A stretch of DNA of 64,000 nucleotides from Rhodospirillaceae bacterium LM-1 (GCA_902725215.1 CACUVI010000029.1:124001-188000), one strand, 5' to 3'; counted from the stretch's first letter, positions 15,911 to 25,305 are shown. The notes: a model not told the origin generated them from the letters alone. Numbers and translations: made by a program.

Positions 15911-17674
15911 TCAGTCTCGCAGCAGAGGCAGCGAGAATGAAAAAATGGAGCCGATTCCGGGAACCGACGACACCCACATCCGTCCGCCATGATGCTCGAC
16001 GATCTTTTTGCACACGGCAAGGCCGATGCCGGTGCCCTCGAAATCCTTGCGGCTGTGCAGTCGCTGAAAAACCAGGAAGATGCGATCAAAGTATTTCGGA
16101 TCGATGCCGATTCCGTTGTCGGCCACCGAGAACACCCATTCCGATTTCACCATCTTGCATTCGATGCGAATATGAGGCGGCCTGTCGGCATGACGATATT
16201 TGAGCGCATTGCCGATCAAATTCTGGAACAGGCGGATCAATTCGTGGGCATTGGCCTTTGTCGTCGGAATCTCGCCTACAATTTCCACCCTGGCCTCATT
16301 CTCACGAATGGACATGGACAAATTCGCCATGGCTTCTTCGAGAATTTCGCGCACATCGACCAACACCATTGGGTGTTGCGACCGCCCGACGCGGGAAAAT
16401 TCCAAGAGGTCCAGCACCAACCGATCCATGCGCTGGGCGCCGTCCTTGGCAAAGGCGATGAATTCATGGGCCTCCTTATCGAGCGCGGCGCCATAGCGCC
16501 GTTCGAGCAGGGCGATATAGCTGCTGATCATGCGCAAAGGTTCGCGCAGGTCGTGCGATGCGACATAGGCGAACTGCTCCAACTCGGCATTCGAGCGCTC
16601 TACCGCTTCGGCTTTTTCCTGCAAGGCCTTGGCCGATCGCTGACGTTCGGCGACATCGATGCCGACGCCGGTCAAATATGGAGAGCCATTCAGTTCCACG
16701 CGCACGCCAGTGAAGATATAGGGCGTTTCGCAACCGTCTTTGGAAACTAGGCAGGCCTCGGCCTCGGCTCGGCCATCCTTGAACGCCATTTGAATTTTCC
16801 GCCTAGTCTGTTCCTTATCGCTCCCCGCAAACAGATCAAGCGCGTTCTTTCCGGCCAGTTCGCTGTTGCCATAGCCAGAGACGCTTTCCATATTCTTGTT
16901 CCAAAGAACGAAGCGGCCCATCTCATCCAACAGGTAATAGATTCCCGGCATGCTTTCGATCAGGGCTTGCACAAAGTCGTGCTCACGTTTCAAAAGCCCC
17001 TCGATCAGCTTATGCTCCTCAACCTCTTCTTCAAGAGAGCGGTTGCTGAGAGTCAATTCCCTGGTCCGCTCCTCGACCCGGTCCAATAGGCCCAGATTGA
17101 GTTTCTCGACCTCGTCTCGCGCCTCAAGATGGCGCAGGCGCTCAAACCCACCCATGGCCAACATGCGGGCGATTTTCGAGAAGAATTCCATGGCGGATTT
17201 GGCTTGCTCGACAGGCATCACCGGCACTTTCGACAGCGCCGCCAGATATCCTTCCTCGTCAAATCCCATTTCGCGCGCCCGTCTGCGAAAGGCGTCTTTA
17301 TCCGCAGGTTCGTGCAGGAACTGCCCCAGAAAAATGGTGGCGACATGCTGGCCGTCGATCAAAATCGGCGACGCGTAATCCATCAATCCATTGGCGCATT
17401 TATAACCAACATATGAGCCGTCATGAAGGTGGCTGGCGATATAGTTGTCGCTTTCTTGACAGCGGCAAAGAGATGCCGGGTTGGCGCGATGATAATTCGT
17501 GCAAATGTCCTGCCAGCCGATGCCGGACAGAATCGCGCCATCGGCATCGATCAACCCATGGGGAATCCCCGTCGCCTGATAGAAAGATTCCATCAGGCTG
17601 CTGAATTGGCGGATATCGACAAGATCTTCAAACCGACGCTTCTGTTGGTCGGGCATATTTGCTTGCTGGTCCAT
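15911..17674 (-). CDS. PocR-domain PAS sensor histidine kinase
   Basis: A 587-residue cytoplasmic kinase. The N-terminal 180 residues look like a PocR ligand-binding domain: DLVDIRQFSSLMESFYQATG, then a cysteine-bearing CRCQESDNY segment and YKCANGLMDYASPI. A coiled coil (about 190-235), a PAS domain (240-365), HisKA (ASHDLREP) and HATPase_c follow. The C-terminal half is a close paralogue of the upstream kinase, but the sensory half is unrelated, so the two share an output with different inputs. No transmembrane segment is seen. The start has an AAGGCGGGGA ribosome site. Confidence 0.86.
   Translation of the reverse strand: MDQQANMPDQQKRRFEDLVDIRQFSSLMESFYQATGIPHGLIDADGAILSGIGWQDICTNYHRANPASLCRCQESDNYIASHLHDGSYVGYKCANGLMDYASPILIDGQHVATIFLGQFLHEPADKDAFRRRAREMGFDEEGYLAALSKVPVMPVEQAKSAMEFFSKIARMLAMGGFERLRHLEARDEVEKLNLGLLDRVEERTRELTLSNRSLEEEVEEHKLIEGLLKREHDFVQALIESMPGIYYLLDEMGRFVLWNKNMESVSGYGNSELAGKNALDLFAGSDKEQTRRKIQMAFKDGRAEAEACLVSKDGCETPYIFTGVRVELNGSPYLTGVGIDVAERQRSAKALQEKAEAVERSNAELEQFAYVASHDLREPLRMISSYIALLERRYGAALDKEAHEFIAFAKDGAQRMDRLVLDLLEFSRVGRSQHPMVLVDVREILEEAMANLSMSIRENEARVEIVGEIPTTKANAHELIRLFQNLIGNALKYRHADRPPHIRIECKMVKSEWVFSVADNGIGIDPKYFDRIFLVFQRLHSRKDFEGTGIGLAVCKKIVEHHGGRMWVSSVPGIGSIFSFSLPLLRD
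15968..16246 (-). repeat. Duplicated kinase ATPase-domain DNA, copy 2
   Basis: Partner of 14283-14561. The near identity at DNA level, including synonymous positions, indicates recent duplication or gene conversion between the two kinase genes. Confidence 0.85.
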
Positions 17675-17710
17675 TCCCCGCCTTAAACCCTTATTTATTA
17701 GTGGGTATGT

Positions 17711-17730
17711 ATAACGCTAGATTGTGCAGC
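17711..17730 (-). promoter_or_regulatory. Shared upstream motif, copy before kinase 2
   Basis: Plus-strand ATAACGCTAGATTGTGCAGC, matching the motif before kinase 1. Its minus-strand reading ends in GTTATACAT, which could serve as a -10 box. Confidence 0.35.
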
Positions 17731-17876
17731 ATCATAAGATGCAAACCAAGTAATTTATATTTGAAACGTCACTTTTCGCTATCTTGCGGCCTCGCCACCA
17801 GTTCGCTGACTGGAAAAAGCAATGAGGCGGACGGCCACAGGTCACCCGCCCCACCAATTTGCGCAAATATTTAAGA

Positions 17877-18614
17877 TCAAATCATCGCCATGCCGCCATT
17901 CACATGAATGGTCTGGCCGGTGATATAGAGCGCCTCGGGGCTGGCCAGGAAAACGACGGCGGATGCAATCTCCTCCGACGTGCCCATGCGACCGATGGGA
18001 ATGCCCGAAAGCAGTTTTTCCTTCTGGGCATCGGGCAGCACATCGGTCATGGCGGTGGCGATGAAACCAGGCGCCACGCAGTTGACGGTGATGCCGCGCG
18101 TAGCAACTTCCTGGGCCAGCGATTTGCTCATGCCCATTAGGCCAGCCTTGGAAGCGGCATAATTACACTGACCGGCATTGCCCATCTGCCCCACCACCGA
18201 AGCGATGCCGATGATGCGGCCATTGCGCCGCTTCATCATTTCCTTGATGGCGGCCCTGGACAGGCGGAAGGCGGCGGTTAGATTGACATCGATCACCAAC
18301 TGCCAGTCGGCGTCCTTCATGCGCATGGCCAGACCGTCTCGGGTCAGGCCCGCATTGTTGACAAGGATATCGACCGATCCCATGGCGGCCTCGGCTTCCT
18401 TGATCAGCTTGTCTGGCGCTTCCGGGTCGGTCAGGTTGGCTTGAAAGGTGTGAACCCTTTCGCCCAACTCGGCCTTGATCTTGGCCAGCCCATCGGCATT
18501 CATATCCGTCAGGCCCACGGTGGCGCCCTGGGCATGCATGGCCCTGGCGACCGCGCCGCCGATGCCGCCCGCAGCCCCGGTGATCAGGGCATTCTTGCCG
18601 TCAAGTTTGAACAT
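17877..18614 (-). CDS. fabG: 3-oxoacyl-[ACP] reductase
   Basis: A 245-residue short-chain dehydrogenase. It has the NADPH motif TGAAGGIGGAVA near 12, NNAG near 86, catalytic Ser in GIASVVGQ, and YAASK near 150. It reduces 3-oxoacyl-ACP in fatty acid elongation. The start MFKLDGKNALITG at 18614 gives the normal FabG length; the longer open frame upstream overlaps fabD. It lies 17 bp after fabD, the usual fabD-fabG pairing, and the local operon probably ends here because the next gene downstream is 150 bp away. Confidence 0.92.
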   Translation of the reverse strand: MFKLDGKNALITGAAGGIGGAVARAMHAQGATVGLTDMNADGLAKIKAELGERVHTFQANLTDPEAPDKLIKEAEAAMGSVDILVNNAGLTRDGLAMRMKDADWQLVIDVNLTAAFRLSRAAIKEMMKRRNGRIIGIASVVGQMGNAGQCNYAASKAGLMGMSKSLAQEVATRGITVNCVAPGFIATAMTDVLPDAQKEKLLSGIPIGRMGTSEEIASAVVFLASPEALYITGQTIHVNGGMAMI

Positions 18615-18631
18615 GGCGCGTCCTTTCGATT

Positions 18632-19573
18632 TTAAGAGTTCTTCAGAAATGCTTCGATATCGGCGGGCGTGTTGAGCGACGACGCCGACATCTCTTTGTC
18701 GATGCGCTTGACCAAACCGGCCAGCACCTTTCCAGCGCCCGCCTCGATCAAGGTCTCGACGCCCAGCTCCTTCATTTTCAGAACCGATTCGCGCCAACGC
18801 ACGGTGCCGCACACCTGCTCGACCAGCAAACGCTTGATCTCATCGGGCGACGAGACCGGCCCAGCGATCACATTGGCGATCAAAGGCACGGCGGGTTCCT
18901 TGATGGCAACCTTGCTCAAAGCCTCGGCCATCGCTTCGGCGGCAGGCTTCATCAGCGCGCAATGGAAGGGGGCGCTGACCGGCAGAAGCACGCTGCGCTT
19001 GGCGCCCTTGGTCGCGGCGATGGCCAAAGCCCGCTCGACAGCGGCCTTTGCCCCGCTGACCACCACTTGGCCCGGCGCATTGTCGTTGGCGGCGGCGCAG
19101 ACATCGCCCTGGGCGGCTTCCTTGGCCACTTCCATCGCCTGTTCGAAATCAAGGCCCAAAAGGGCCGCCATCGCCCCCTCGCCCACCGGCACCGCCTTTT
19201 GCATCGACAAGCCGCGCAATTTCAAAAGACGCGCCGCATCGGCAACGCTAAAAGCGCCAGCCGCGCAAAGGGCGGAATATTCGCCCAAGGAATGACCGGC
19301 CACATAGGCCGCCTTTTCCGCCAGCTTGAATCCGCCCTCCTTCTCCAGCACGCGCATGACGGCCAGACTGACCGCCATCAAGGCGGGCTGGGCGTTCTCG
19401 GTCAGCACCAGTTCCTCGGCAGGGCCTTCGAACATCAGTTTTGACAGGTTCTGGCCCAAAGCCTCGTCAATCTCGCCAAACACATCGCGGGCGGCGGCAA
19501 AGGCCTCGGCCAATTCCTTGCCCATGCCCACGGCCTGCGAGCCTTGGCCCGGAAATACGAACGCACGAGTCAT
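18632..19573 (-). CDS. fabD: Malonyl-CoA:ACP transacylase
   Basis: A 313-residue FabD. It has FPGQGSQAVGMG at the N-terminus, the active-site Ser in AGHSLGEYSAL near 90, and the conserved His in APFHCALM near 200. It loads malonyl groups onto acyl carrier protein. The start at 19573 (MTRAFVFPGQG) follows a GGGAGA ribosome site; a longer frame to 19672 would cover the divergent promoter region. First gene of fabD-fabG. Confidence 0.94.
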   Translation of the reverse strand: MTRAFVFPGQGSQAVGMGKELAEAFAAARDVFGEIDEALGQNLSKLMFEGPAEELVLTENAQPALMAVSLAVMRVLEKEGGFKLAEKAAYVAGHSLGEYSALCAAGAFSVADAARLLKLRGLSMQKAVPVGEGAMAALLGLDFEQAMEVAKEAAQGDVCAAANDNAPGQVVVSGAKAAVERALAIAATKGAKRSVLLPVSAPFHCALMKPAAEAMAEALSKVAIKEPAVPLIANVIAGPVSSPDEIKRLLVEQVCGTVRWRESVLKMKELGVETLIEAGAGKVLAGLVKRIDKEMSASSLNTPADIEAFLKNS

Positions 19574-19603
19574 ATGATAGGGTCTCCCGTTTGAAGTCCG
19601 ACA

Positions 19604-19632
19604 AGAAAAGGCAGCCACCCCCTCCCTGTCAA
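19604..19632 (-). promoter_or_regulatory. Candidate fabD promoter
   Basis: On the minus strand a consensus TTGACA (19627-19632) is followed after 17 bp by TTTTCT (19604-19609). The predicted transcription start is about 24 bp before the fabD ATG, leaving room for the GGGAGA ribosome site. The -10 match is weak. Confidence 0.4.
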
Positions 19633-19643
19633 GGCGTGACAGG
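19625..19643. repeat. Perfect inverted repeat in the fabD/ABC-transporter divergent region
   Basis: CCTGTCA, a 5-bp spacer AGGCG, then TGACAGG. It overlaps the -35 box of the candidate fabD promoter and lies 28 bp before the divergent transporter gene, so it is a candidate operator for one or both genes. Confidence 0.4.
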
Positions 19644-19670
19644 ACGATGAAGGCGTGAAAAACTGCCGCC

Positions 19671-21269
19671 ATGCTTCATGTCCGCACCCTAATATGCGCC
19701 ATTCTTCTTGTTTTGGGCGCTCCGGCCTGGGCCCAAACGCCCGCCAATATCTTGATGGTGGGCATGCGGCTCGATGATCTGGTCACTTTGGACCCGGCGG
19801 AAGTGTTCGAAGTTTCCGGGGCCGAGATCGTGGCCAACCTCTATGACCGGCTGATTGACACGGAAAACGGCCAGCCCAAGGGCGTTCTGGCCGAATCTTG
19901 GAAAATCTCCCCAGATGGTCGGCAATACATCTTCACCTTGAAAAAGAACGCCAAATTTCATTCGGGGAAAACGGTCACCGCCCAGGACGCCGCTTGGTCC
20001 TTCCAACGGGCCGTCAAGCTGGACCGAGGCGGCGCCTTGATCTTGAAGCAATTGGGGCTGACGGCCCAGAACGTCGCCCTAAGGGCCAGGGCCGAGAACG
20101 ATCTGACTTTCGTTCTCGATCTGGACGATGCGCTGTCGCCCAGCTTGGTTTGGAACATTCTGGCCAGCTATGCCGCCTCGGTCGTCGATTCGCGCCTGGG
20201 CAGCCAAGTGGAAAAGGACGGCGATTTCGCAAGCACATGGCTGCGCATGAAGGATGGCGGGTCTGGCCCCTTTCGGCTAGAGCTTTGGCGTCCCGGCCAA
20301 GGCGTGATTTTGGGCCGCTTTGCCCCTCATCATCAAGGCGTTCCCGTCCCCGAGCGGGTGGGCATCCGCCATATTCCCGAAAGTTCGGTGCAGCGCCTGA
20401 TGCTGGAAAAGGGCGATCTGGACATCGCGCGCAACCTGTCGCCCGACGACATGGACAAGCTGACGGCCAACCCGGACGTGACCGTCATCCGCGTTCCCCA
20501 GGGCGGGCTGTTCTATATCGGCATGAACATGAAGGTCAGGGCGCTGGCCGATCCCAAAGTGCGCCGCGCCCTGAAACTACTGATCGATTATGACGGCATC
20601 GCCAAGAACATCCTGAAAGGTACCAAGGCAGTTCGCCAAACCATCCTGGCACAGGGCTTTCCTGGCGCCTTGAGCGATACGCCCTACAAGCTGGATATCG
20701 AGGCAGCCAAACGCCTGTTGGCCGAAGCGGGCTATGCGAAAGGCCTGCAACTGACGCTGGATGTGCGCAACGTCTCGCCTTCGATCGACATCGCCCAAGC
20801 CATCGCCGCCGATTTCGCCAAGGCAGGCATAGCGCTTGAAATCGTGCAGATGGACAACAAGCAACTGCTGACCCGCTACCGGGCGAGGGCGCATATGCTG
20901 ACCTTGGCCCAATGGTCGCCGGATTATCCTGACCCACACGCCACCATCCAGGGTTTCGCCTGGAACCCCGACAATGCCGACGGCTCGCCCTATCGCCTTT
21001 TGGCTTGGCGCAATGGCTGGAACATTCCTGAACTGACTGGATTGGTGCAGGCCGCCAAATCCGAGCGCGACACGGCAAAGCGCCTGTCCCATTACGAAGC
21101 CGCCCAGCGTGAAGCCCTGAGGGATGGCCCCTATGCCGTGATGTTCCAGGACATGCAAATCCTGGCCCTGCGAAAATCGGTGCAAGGCCTTCGGGCGGGT
21201 CTGACGCCCGATTCCATGCGCTATGCCGACGCCAAGAAAAGCGTCGCCCAGAAAAGCATCGCCAAGTGA
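19671..21269 (+). CDS. Peptide/nickel-type ABC transporter substrate-binding protein
   Basis: A 532-residue family-5 extracellular solute-binding protein. A signal peptide is evident (hydrophobic stretch to about residue 18, cleavage near AWA-Q). The body has the family signature region (GVLAESWKISPDGRQYIFTL near 75-94). It should bind an oligopeptide, opine or metal chelate in the periplasm. It is the first of five overlapping genes for a complete importer. The ligand cannot be read from the sequence. Divergent from fabD. Confidence 0.88.
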   Translation: MLHVRTLICAILLVLGAPAWAQTPANILMVGMRLDDLVTLDPAEVFEVSGAEIVANLYDRLIDTENGQPKGVLAESWKISPDGRQYIFTLKKNAKFHSGKTVTAQDAAWSFQRAVKLDRGGALILKQLGLTAQNVALRARAENDLTFVLDLDDALSPSLVWNILASYAASVVDSRLGSQVEKDGDFASTWLRMKDGGSGPFRLELWRPGQGVILGRFAPHHQGVPVPERVGIRHIPESSVQRLMLEKGDLDIARNLSPDDMDKLTANPDVTVIRVPQGGLFYIGMNMKVRALADPKVRRALKLLIDYDGIAKNILKGTKAVRQTILAQGFPGALSDTPYKLDIEAAKRLLAEAGYAKGLQLTLDVRNVSPSIDIAQAIAADFAKAGIALEIVQMDNKQLLTRYRARAHMLTLAQWSPDYPDPHATIQGFAWNPDNADGSPYRLLAWRNGWNIPELTGLVQAAKSERDTAKRLSHYEAAQREALRDGPYAVMFQDMQILALRKSVQGLRAGLTPDSMRYADAKKSVAQKSIAK

Positions 21270-22255
21270 AGCGGGCCGTCTGGTTTCCTCTGACTTTGCT
21301 GGCGTTGCTGGCCGTCACTTTCGCCTTCGCCAAGATCGCCCCCATCGACCCTTTGCTGGCCGTGGTGGGCGAGCGGGCCAATGAAGCGACCAGAGCCGCC
21401 GCCGCCCAGTCGCTGGGTCTTGACCAGCCTTGGCCCATCCAATTCCTGCATCATGTTGGGCGCGCCTTATCGGGCGATCTGGGATTGTCCACCCTGACCG
21501 GACGCCCCGTCCTGGAAGACTTGGCCCAGGTCTTTCCCGCCACCGTCGAGCTGGCGCTGGCGGCCACCGCCATCGGCTTGGCGCTGGGGCTGCCGCTTGG
21601 CATCGTCGGGGCCTATTGGCAAGGCCGCTGGCCCGATCATCTGTCCCGCCTGATCGCCCTGCTTGGCCATTCGGTACCCGTTTTCTGGCTGGGGCTGATG
21701 GCGCTGTACTTGTTCTACGCCGCGCTGGGATGGACGCCAGGACCAGGCCGTCTCAGCTTCTATCTTGAGGGGCTGATCCCCAGCCCGACCGGTTTCATCC
21801 TAGTCGATGCCTTGCTGGCCGGTCGCCCCGATATCGGCGCCGACGCGTTGGCTCATCTGGTTCTGCCCGCCCTGACGCTGGGCCTGTTCTCGACGGCCCT
21901 GTTCGCGCGCACCAGCCGCGCCCTGATGCTGGACGCGCTGACGCAGGATTTCATCCTGACCGCCAGAGCCAAGGGTTTAAGCGAATGGCGGGTGGTGCTG
22001 CGCCATGCCCTGGGTTCTGCGCTGGCTCCGCTGACCACCACCCTGGCTCTGACGCTCTGCTCGCTGCTGGAAGGCGCTGTGCTGACCGAAACCGTCTTTT
22101 CCTGGCCGGGCCTGGGTTCCTACATGACCGGCGCCTTGATGGCGGCTGACATGGCGGCCATCCTGGGGGGAACGCTGCTGATCGGTCTTGTCGTGGCGGG
22201 TCTCAATCTTTTAGCCGATATGATGCAACGCTGGCTGGACCCGAGGACGGCATGA
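21266..22255 (+). CDS. Peptide/nickel-type ABC transporter permease 1 (DppB/NikB-like)
   Basis: A 329-residue membrane protein with about six hydrophobic segments. It has the inner-membrane component signature region LTARAKGLSEWRVVLRHALG near 230-250, which contacts the ATPases. An N-terminal segment MKRAVWFPLTLLALLAVTFA begins the DppB/NikB type fold. The ATG overlaps the stop of the binding protein and its end overlaps the second permease, so the transporter is translationally coupled throughout. Confidence 0.88.
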   Translation: MKRAVWFPLTLLALLAVTFAFAKIAPIDPLLAVVGERANEATRAAAAQSLGLDQPWPIQFLHHVGRALSGDLGLSTLTGRPVLEDLAQVFPATVELALAATAIGLALGLPLGIVGAYWQGRWPDHLSRLIALLGHSVPVFWLGLMALYLFYAALGWTPGPGRLSFYLEGLIPSPTGFILVDALLAGRPDIGADALAHLVLPALTLGLFSTALFARTSRALMLDALTQDFILTARAKGLSEWRVVLRHALGSALAPLTTTLALTLCSLLEGAVLTETVFSWPGLGSYMTGALMAADMAAILGGTLLIGLVVAGLNLLADMMQRWLDPRTA

Positions 22256-23070
22256 ATCGTTTTCTTCGCGATCCGCTGGCTTGGTTGGGGATTGTACTTC
22301 TTATCCCGCTGATTCTGGGTGCCGCCCTTGGCCCCTTGATGGCCGATGCCGCCCTGGAAACCCATCTGAGCGCCCGCCTGTTGCCGCCATCGGCGGACCA
22401 CTGGTTCGGCACCGACGCCCTGGGGCGAGACGTCCTGGCCCGCACCCTGGCCGGGGCGCGCCAAACGCTGGGCCTAGCCGTCCTGGTGGCCGGGCTGGCC
22501 GCTCCCCTGGGTTTGCTGATCGGAGCACTGGCGGGCACGCTGGGCGGCTGGATCGAAAACGTTCTGATGCGCATGACCGACATAGCGCTTTCGGTGCCAA
22601 GGCTTATTCTGGCCCTGGCCCTGGCCGCCGCCCTGGGGCCGGGATTGGTCAATGCCGCCATTGCCGTGGCTTTGACCGCCTGGCCACCCTATGCCCGCCA
22701 GGCCAGGGCAGAAACCTTGTCAGCCAGAAAGGCCGATTTCATCGCGGCGGCTAGGCTTTGCGGGGCATCGGAACTGCGCATTGCCTGCATTCATGTTGTT
22801 CCCCTGGGCCTGTCCTCGATGCTGGTGCGCCTAAGCCTGGATCTGGCGGGAATCGTTTTGACGGCGGCAGGGCTGGGCTTTCTGGGCCTGGGCGCCCAAC
22901 CCCCGGCCCCGGAATGGGGGGCCATGGTGGCGGCGGGTCGAACGCATCTGATCGAAGCCCCCTGGGTGGCGGGCTTTCCGGGCTTGGCGATTTTGATGGC
23001 CGGGCTTGGCTTTTCGCTGATCGGCGACGCGCTTCGAGACGCGCTTGATCCCAGGGCCGAACGATGCTGA
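22252..23070 (+). CDS. Peptide/nickel-type ABC transporter permease 2 (DppC/NikC-like)
   Basis: A 272-residue membrane permease. It carries the DppC-family segment HWFGTDALGRDVLARTLAGA near 47-66 and the EAA-type loop (DFIAAARLCGASELRIACIH near 162-181). The five or six hydrophobic helices fit the family. It pairs with the preceding permease to form the channel. It overlaps the next ATPase gene by 7 bp. Confidence 0.88.
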   Translation: MNRFLRDPLAWLGIVLLIPLILGAALGPLMADAALETHLSARLLPPSADHWFGTDALGRDVLARTLAGARQTLGLAVLVAGLAAPLGLLIGALAGTLGGWIENVLMRMTDIALSVPRLILALALAAALGPGLVNAAIAVALTAWPPYARQARAETLSARKADFIAAARLCGASELRIACIHVVPLGLSSMLVRLSLDLAGIVLTAAGLGFLGLGAQPPAPEWGAMVAAGRTHLIEAPWVAGFPGLAILMAGLGFSLIGDALRDALDPRAERC

Positions 23071-23789
23071 TCGATGTGCAAAATTTGTCGGTGCGCTTTA
23101 GGGGCAAATCGGCGGTCGATGGCGTTTCCCTACAACTGTCGCTAGGCGAGCGAGTGGCGATTGTGGGGGAATCGGGTTCAGGCAAAAGCACGTTGGGCCG
23201 CGCCTTGCTGGGATTGGTGGCGCATCCTGGCTTGGTTGTCTCGGACAGGCTGTCCATCGACGGAAGCGAGATGAGTCGGGCCGGACAGAGCGACTGGCGA
23301 AAAATCCGTGGGCGGATTATCGGACTGATGCTGCAAGATCCGCGCTACAGTCTGCATCCCACGATGACGATCGGCCAGCAGATCGGCGAAGTTGCAGACA
23401 GGGCCGTCGGCGACTGTCTGGCCGAGGTTGGGCTTTCCCCCGACATCGCTAGGCGATACCCGCACCAAATGTCTGGCGGACAGGGCCAACGGGCCTATCT
23501 GGCGATGGCTTTGGCCCAGCACCCCAAACTTCTGATCGCAGACGAACCGACCAGCGCGCTTGATCCGCCCATGGCCGCCCAGATGATGGCGTTGTTGGGC
23601 GAACGCATGTCGGCGGAACGCATGGGCTTGCTGTTGATCACCCACGACATCGATCTGGCGATGCAGACCTGTCCTCGCCTTTTGGTGATGCAAGACGGTC
23701 GGATCGTCGAGGAGCTTTTACAAGGACAAACGCCAGCCCACCCCTTTACGCAGCGCCTGATCCAATCCATTCCGAGGCTTCCATGCTAA
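23064..23789 (+). CDS. Peptide/nickel-type ABC transporter ATPase 1
   Basis: A 241-residue ABC ATPase with Walker A GESGSGKST near 36, signature MSGGQGQR near 137, Walker B LLIADEPTSALD near 157 and the switch His in ITHD. It is about 90 residues shorter than DppD and lacks the C-terminal oligopeptide-transport extension, closer in size to NikD. It energises import together with the second ATPase, whose gene overlaps by 7 bp. Confidence 0.87.
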   Translation: MLIDVQNLSVRFRGKSAVDGVSLQLSLGERVAIVGESGSGKSTLGRALLGLVAHPGLVVSDRLSIDGSEMSRAGQSDWRKIRGRIIGLMLQDPRYSLHPTMTIGQQIGEVADRAVGDCLAEVGLSPDIARRYPHQMSGGQGQRAYLAMALAQHPKLLIADEPTSALDPPMAAQMMALLGERMSAERMGLLLITHDIDLAMQTCPRLLVMQDGRIVEELLQGQTPAHPFTQRLIQSIPRLPC

Positions 23790-24436
23790 GCCTTCGCAAT
23801 CTTACGGTGGCCATCGACGGCAAGATTCTGGTGGACAATATTTCCCTGGACGTCGCGGCAGGCGACAGTTTCGGCCTTGTCGGCCCATCCGGATCAGGAA
23901 AAAGCACCGTTCTGCGCGCCATCGCGGGCTTGGTTGATTACAGCGGCGAAATCCTGTTCGAAGGGATCAACATGAAGTCGCTGTCCAATCTGGAACGGGC
24001 AAAGCGCATCAACATGGTCTTCCAGGATCCCTATGGATCGATGCATCCACGCCACACGGTGGCGCGCGCCTTGGCAGAACCTTTGATCATCCATGGCATG
24101 GCGGATCGCCAGGAACGGATCGATCAGGCTATCGCGGAAGTTGGTCTGACCGGCGATCTTCTTGGCCGTTATCCGCATCAATTATCGGGCGGACAACGCC
24201 AGCGCGCCGCCATTGCCAGGGCCTTGATCCTGAAACCAAGGCTGTTGCTGCTCGACGAGCCGACCAGCGCCTTGGACATGACCGTCCAGGCAGATATTCT
24301 CGATCTACTTGAACGGCTGAAAAGAACGCACGGCCTGTCTTATCTGTTGGTCGCGCATACGCCCGCCATCGTGGCAAGACTATGCGAACGGATCGGCAGG
24401 ATGGAAAATGGGCGGCTTATTCCTGACGGTTGCTAA
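23783..24436 (+). CDS. Peptide/nickel-type ABC transporter ATPase 2
   Basis: A 217-residue ABC ATPase with Walker A GPSGSGKST near 34, signature LSGGQRQR near 133, Walker B LLLLDEPTSALD near 153 and VAHT in place of the usual switch-His-Asp. It is shorter than DppF and resembles NikE in build. Last gene of the importer; panB follows after 44 bp with its own strong ribosome site. Confidence 0.87.
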   Translation: MLSLRNLTVAIDGKILVDNISLDVAAGDSFGLVGPSGSGKSTVLRAIAGLVDYSGEILFEGINMKSLSNLERAKRINMVFQDPYGSMHPRHTVARALAEPLIIHGMADRQERIDQAIAEVGLTGDLLGRYPHQLSGGQRQRAAIARALILKPRLLLLDEPTSALDMTVQADILDLLERLKRTHGLSYLLVAHTPAIVARLCERIGRMENGRLIPDGC

Positions 24437-24480
24437 GCGGGCGGAAAAGCGCGATAACCTTCTGAAAGCAGGAGGTTTAT

Positions 24481-25305
24481 ATGAGCGAATCGCCAACCAA
24501 GCGCCTGATGCCGCCCGATATCCGCGCCCGCAAGGGGGGGGAACCCATCGTCAGTCTGGCACTGTACACGGCCCCCATGGCCCGCCTTGCCGCCCCATAT
24601 TGCGACTTTCTGCTGGTCGGCGATTCAGTGGGCATGGTGCTTTACGGCATGGACAGCACTTTGGGCGTCACGCTGGACATGATGATTCAGCACGGCAAGG
24701 CGGTGAAGCGCGGCGCGCCAGACGCCTGCGTTGTCGTTGACCTGCCCTTCGGTAGCTATGAAGGCTCGCCAGAGCAGGCCTATGCGTCGGCTTCGCGCGT
24801 CATGGCCGAAACGGGCGCGCAGGGGGTGAAACTGGAAGGCGGCGCCGTCATGGCGCCCACCATCGCTTTCCTGTCGAAACGCGGCATCCCGGTTATGGCC
24901 CATGTCGGACTTTTGCCGCAGTCGGTCAATACGGCGGGCGGATTCCGCGCCCATGGGCGCGATCTGCAAGAGGCCAGCCAGATTCACGAGGACGCCTTGG
25001 CGGTCGCCGACGCCGGCGCTTTCGCCATGGTGGTGGAAGGCGTGGTCGAAGATCTGGCCAGACGCATCACCAAGGAAGCGCCCATTCCCACCATCGGCAT
25101 CGGCGCTTCGCCCGCTTGCGACGGACAGGTCCTGGTGTGCGACGACGCCATTGGCATGTTCAGCAACTTCAAACCGCGCTTCGTGAAGCGCTTTGCCGAA
25201 CTGGCCCCAACGGTTCAACAGGCTATCGAAGCCTATAGCAATGAAGTGCGGGCCAGAAGTTTTCCGGCCATGGAACATTGTTTCGGCGTCAAGAAAAGCG
25301 GCTGA
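24481..25305 (+). CDS. panB: 3-methyl-2-oxobutanoate hydroxymethyltransferase
   Basis: A 274-residue PanB, the first committed enzyme of pantothenate synthesis. It transfers a hydroxymethyl group from methylene-THF to 2-oxoisovalerate to form ketopantoate. Seen are the metal-binding and substrate segments [14 protein letters not shown] near 43-56, [10 protein letters not shown] near 83, VKLEGG near 115, [12 protein letters not shown] near 138 and [15 protein letters not shown] near 202. AGGAGG precedes the ATG. The 3' end overlaps the convergent PIG-L gene by 17 bp. Confidence 0.95.
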   Translation: MSESPTKRLMPPDIRARKGGEPIVSLALYTAPMARLAAPYCDFLLVGDSVGMVLYGMDSTLGVTLDMMIQHGKAVKRGAPDACVVVDLPFGSYEGSPEQAYASASRVMAETGAQGVKLEGGAVMAPTIAFLSKRGIPVMAHVGLLPQSVNTAGGFRAHGRDLQEASQIHEDALAVADAGAFAMVVEGVVEDLARRITKEAPIPTIGIGASPACDGQVLVCDDAIGMFSNFKPRFVKRFAELAPTVQQAIEAYSNEVRARSFPAMEHCFGVKKSG

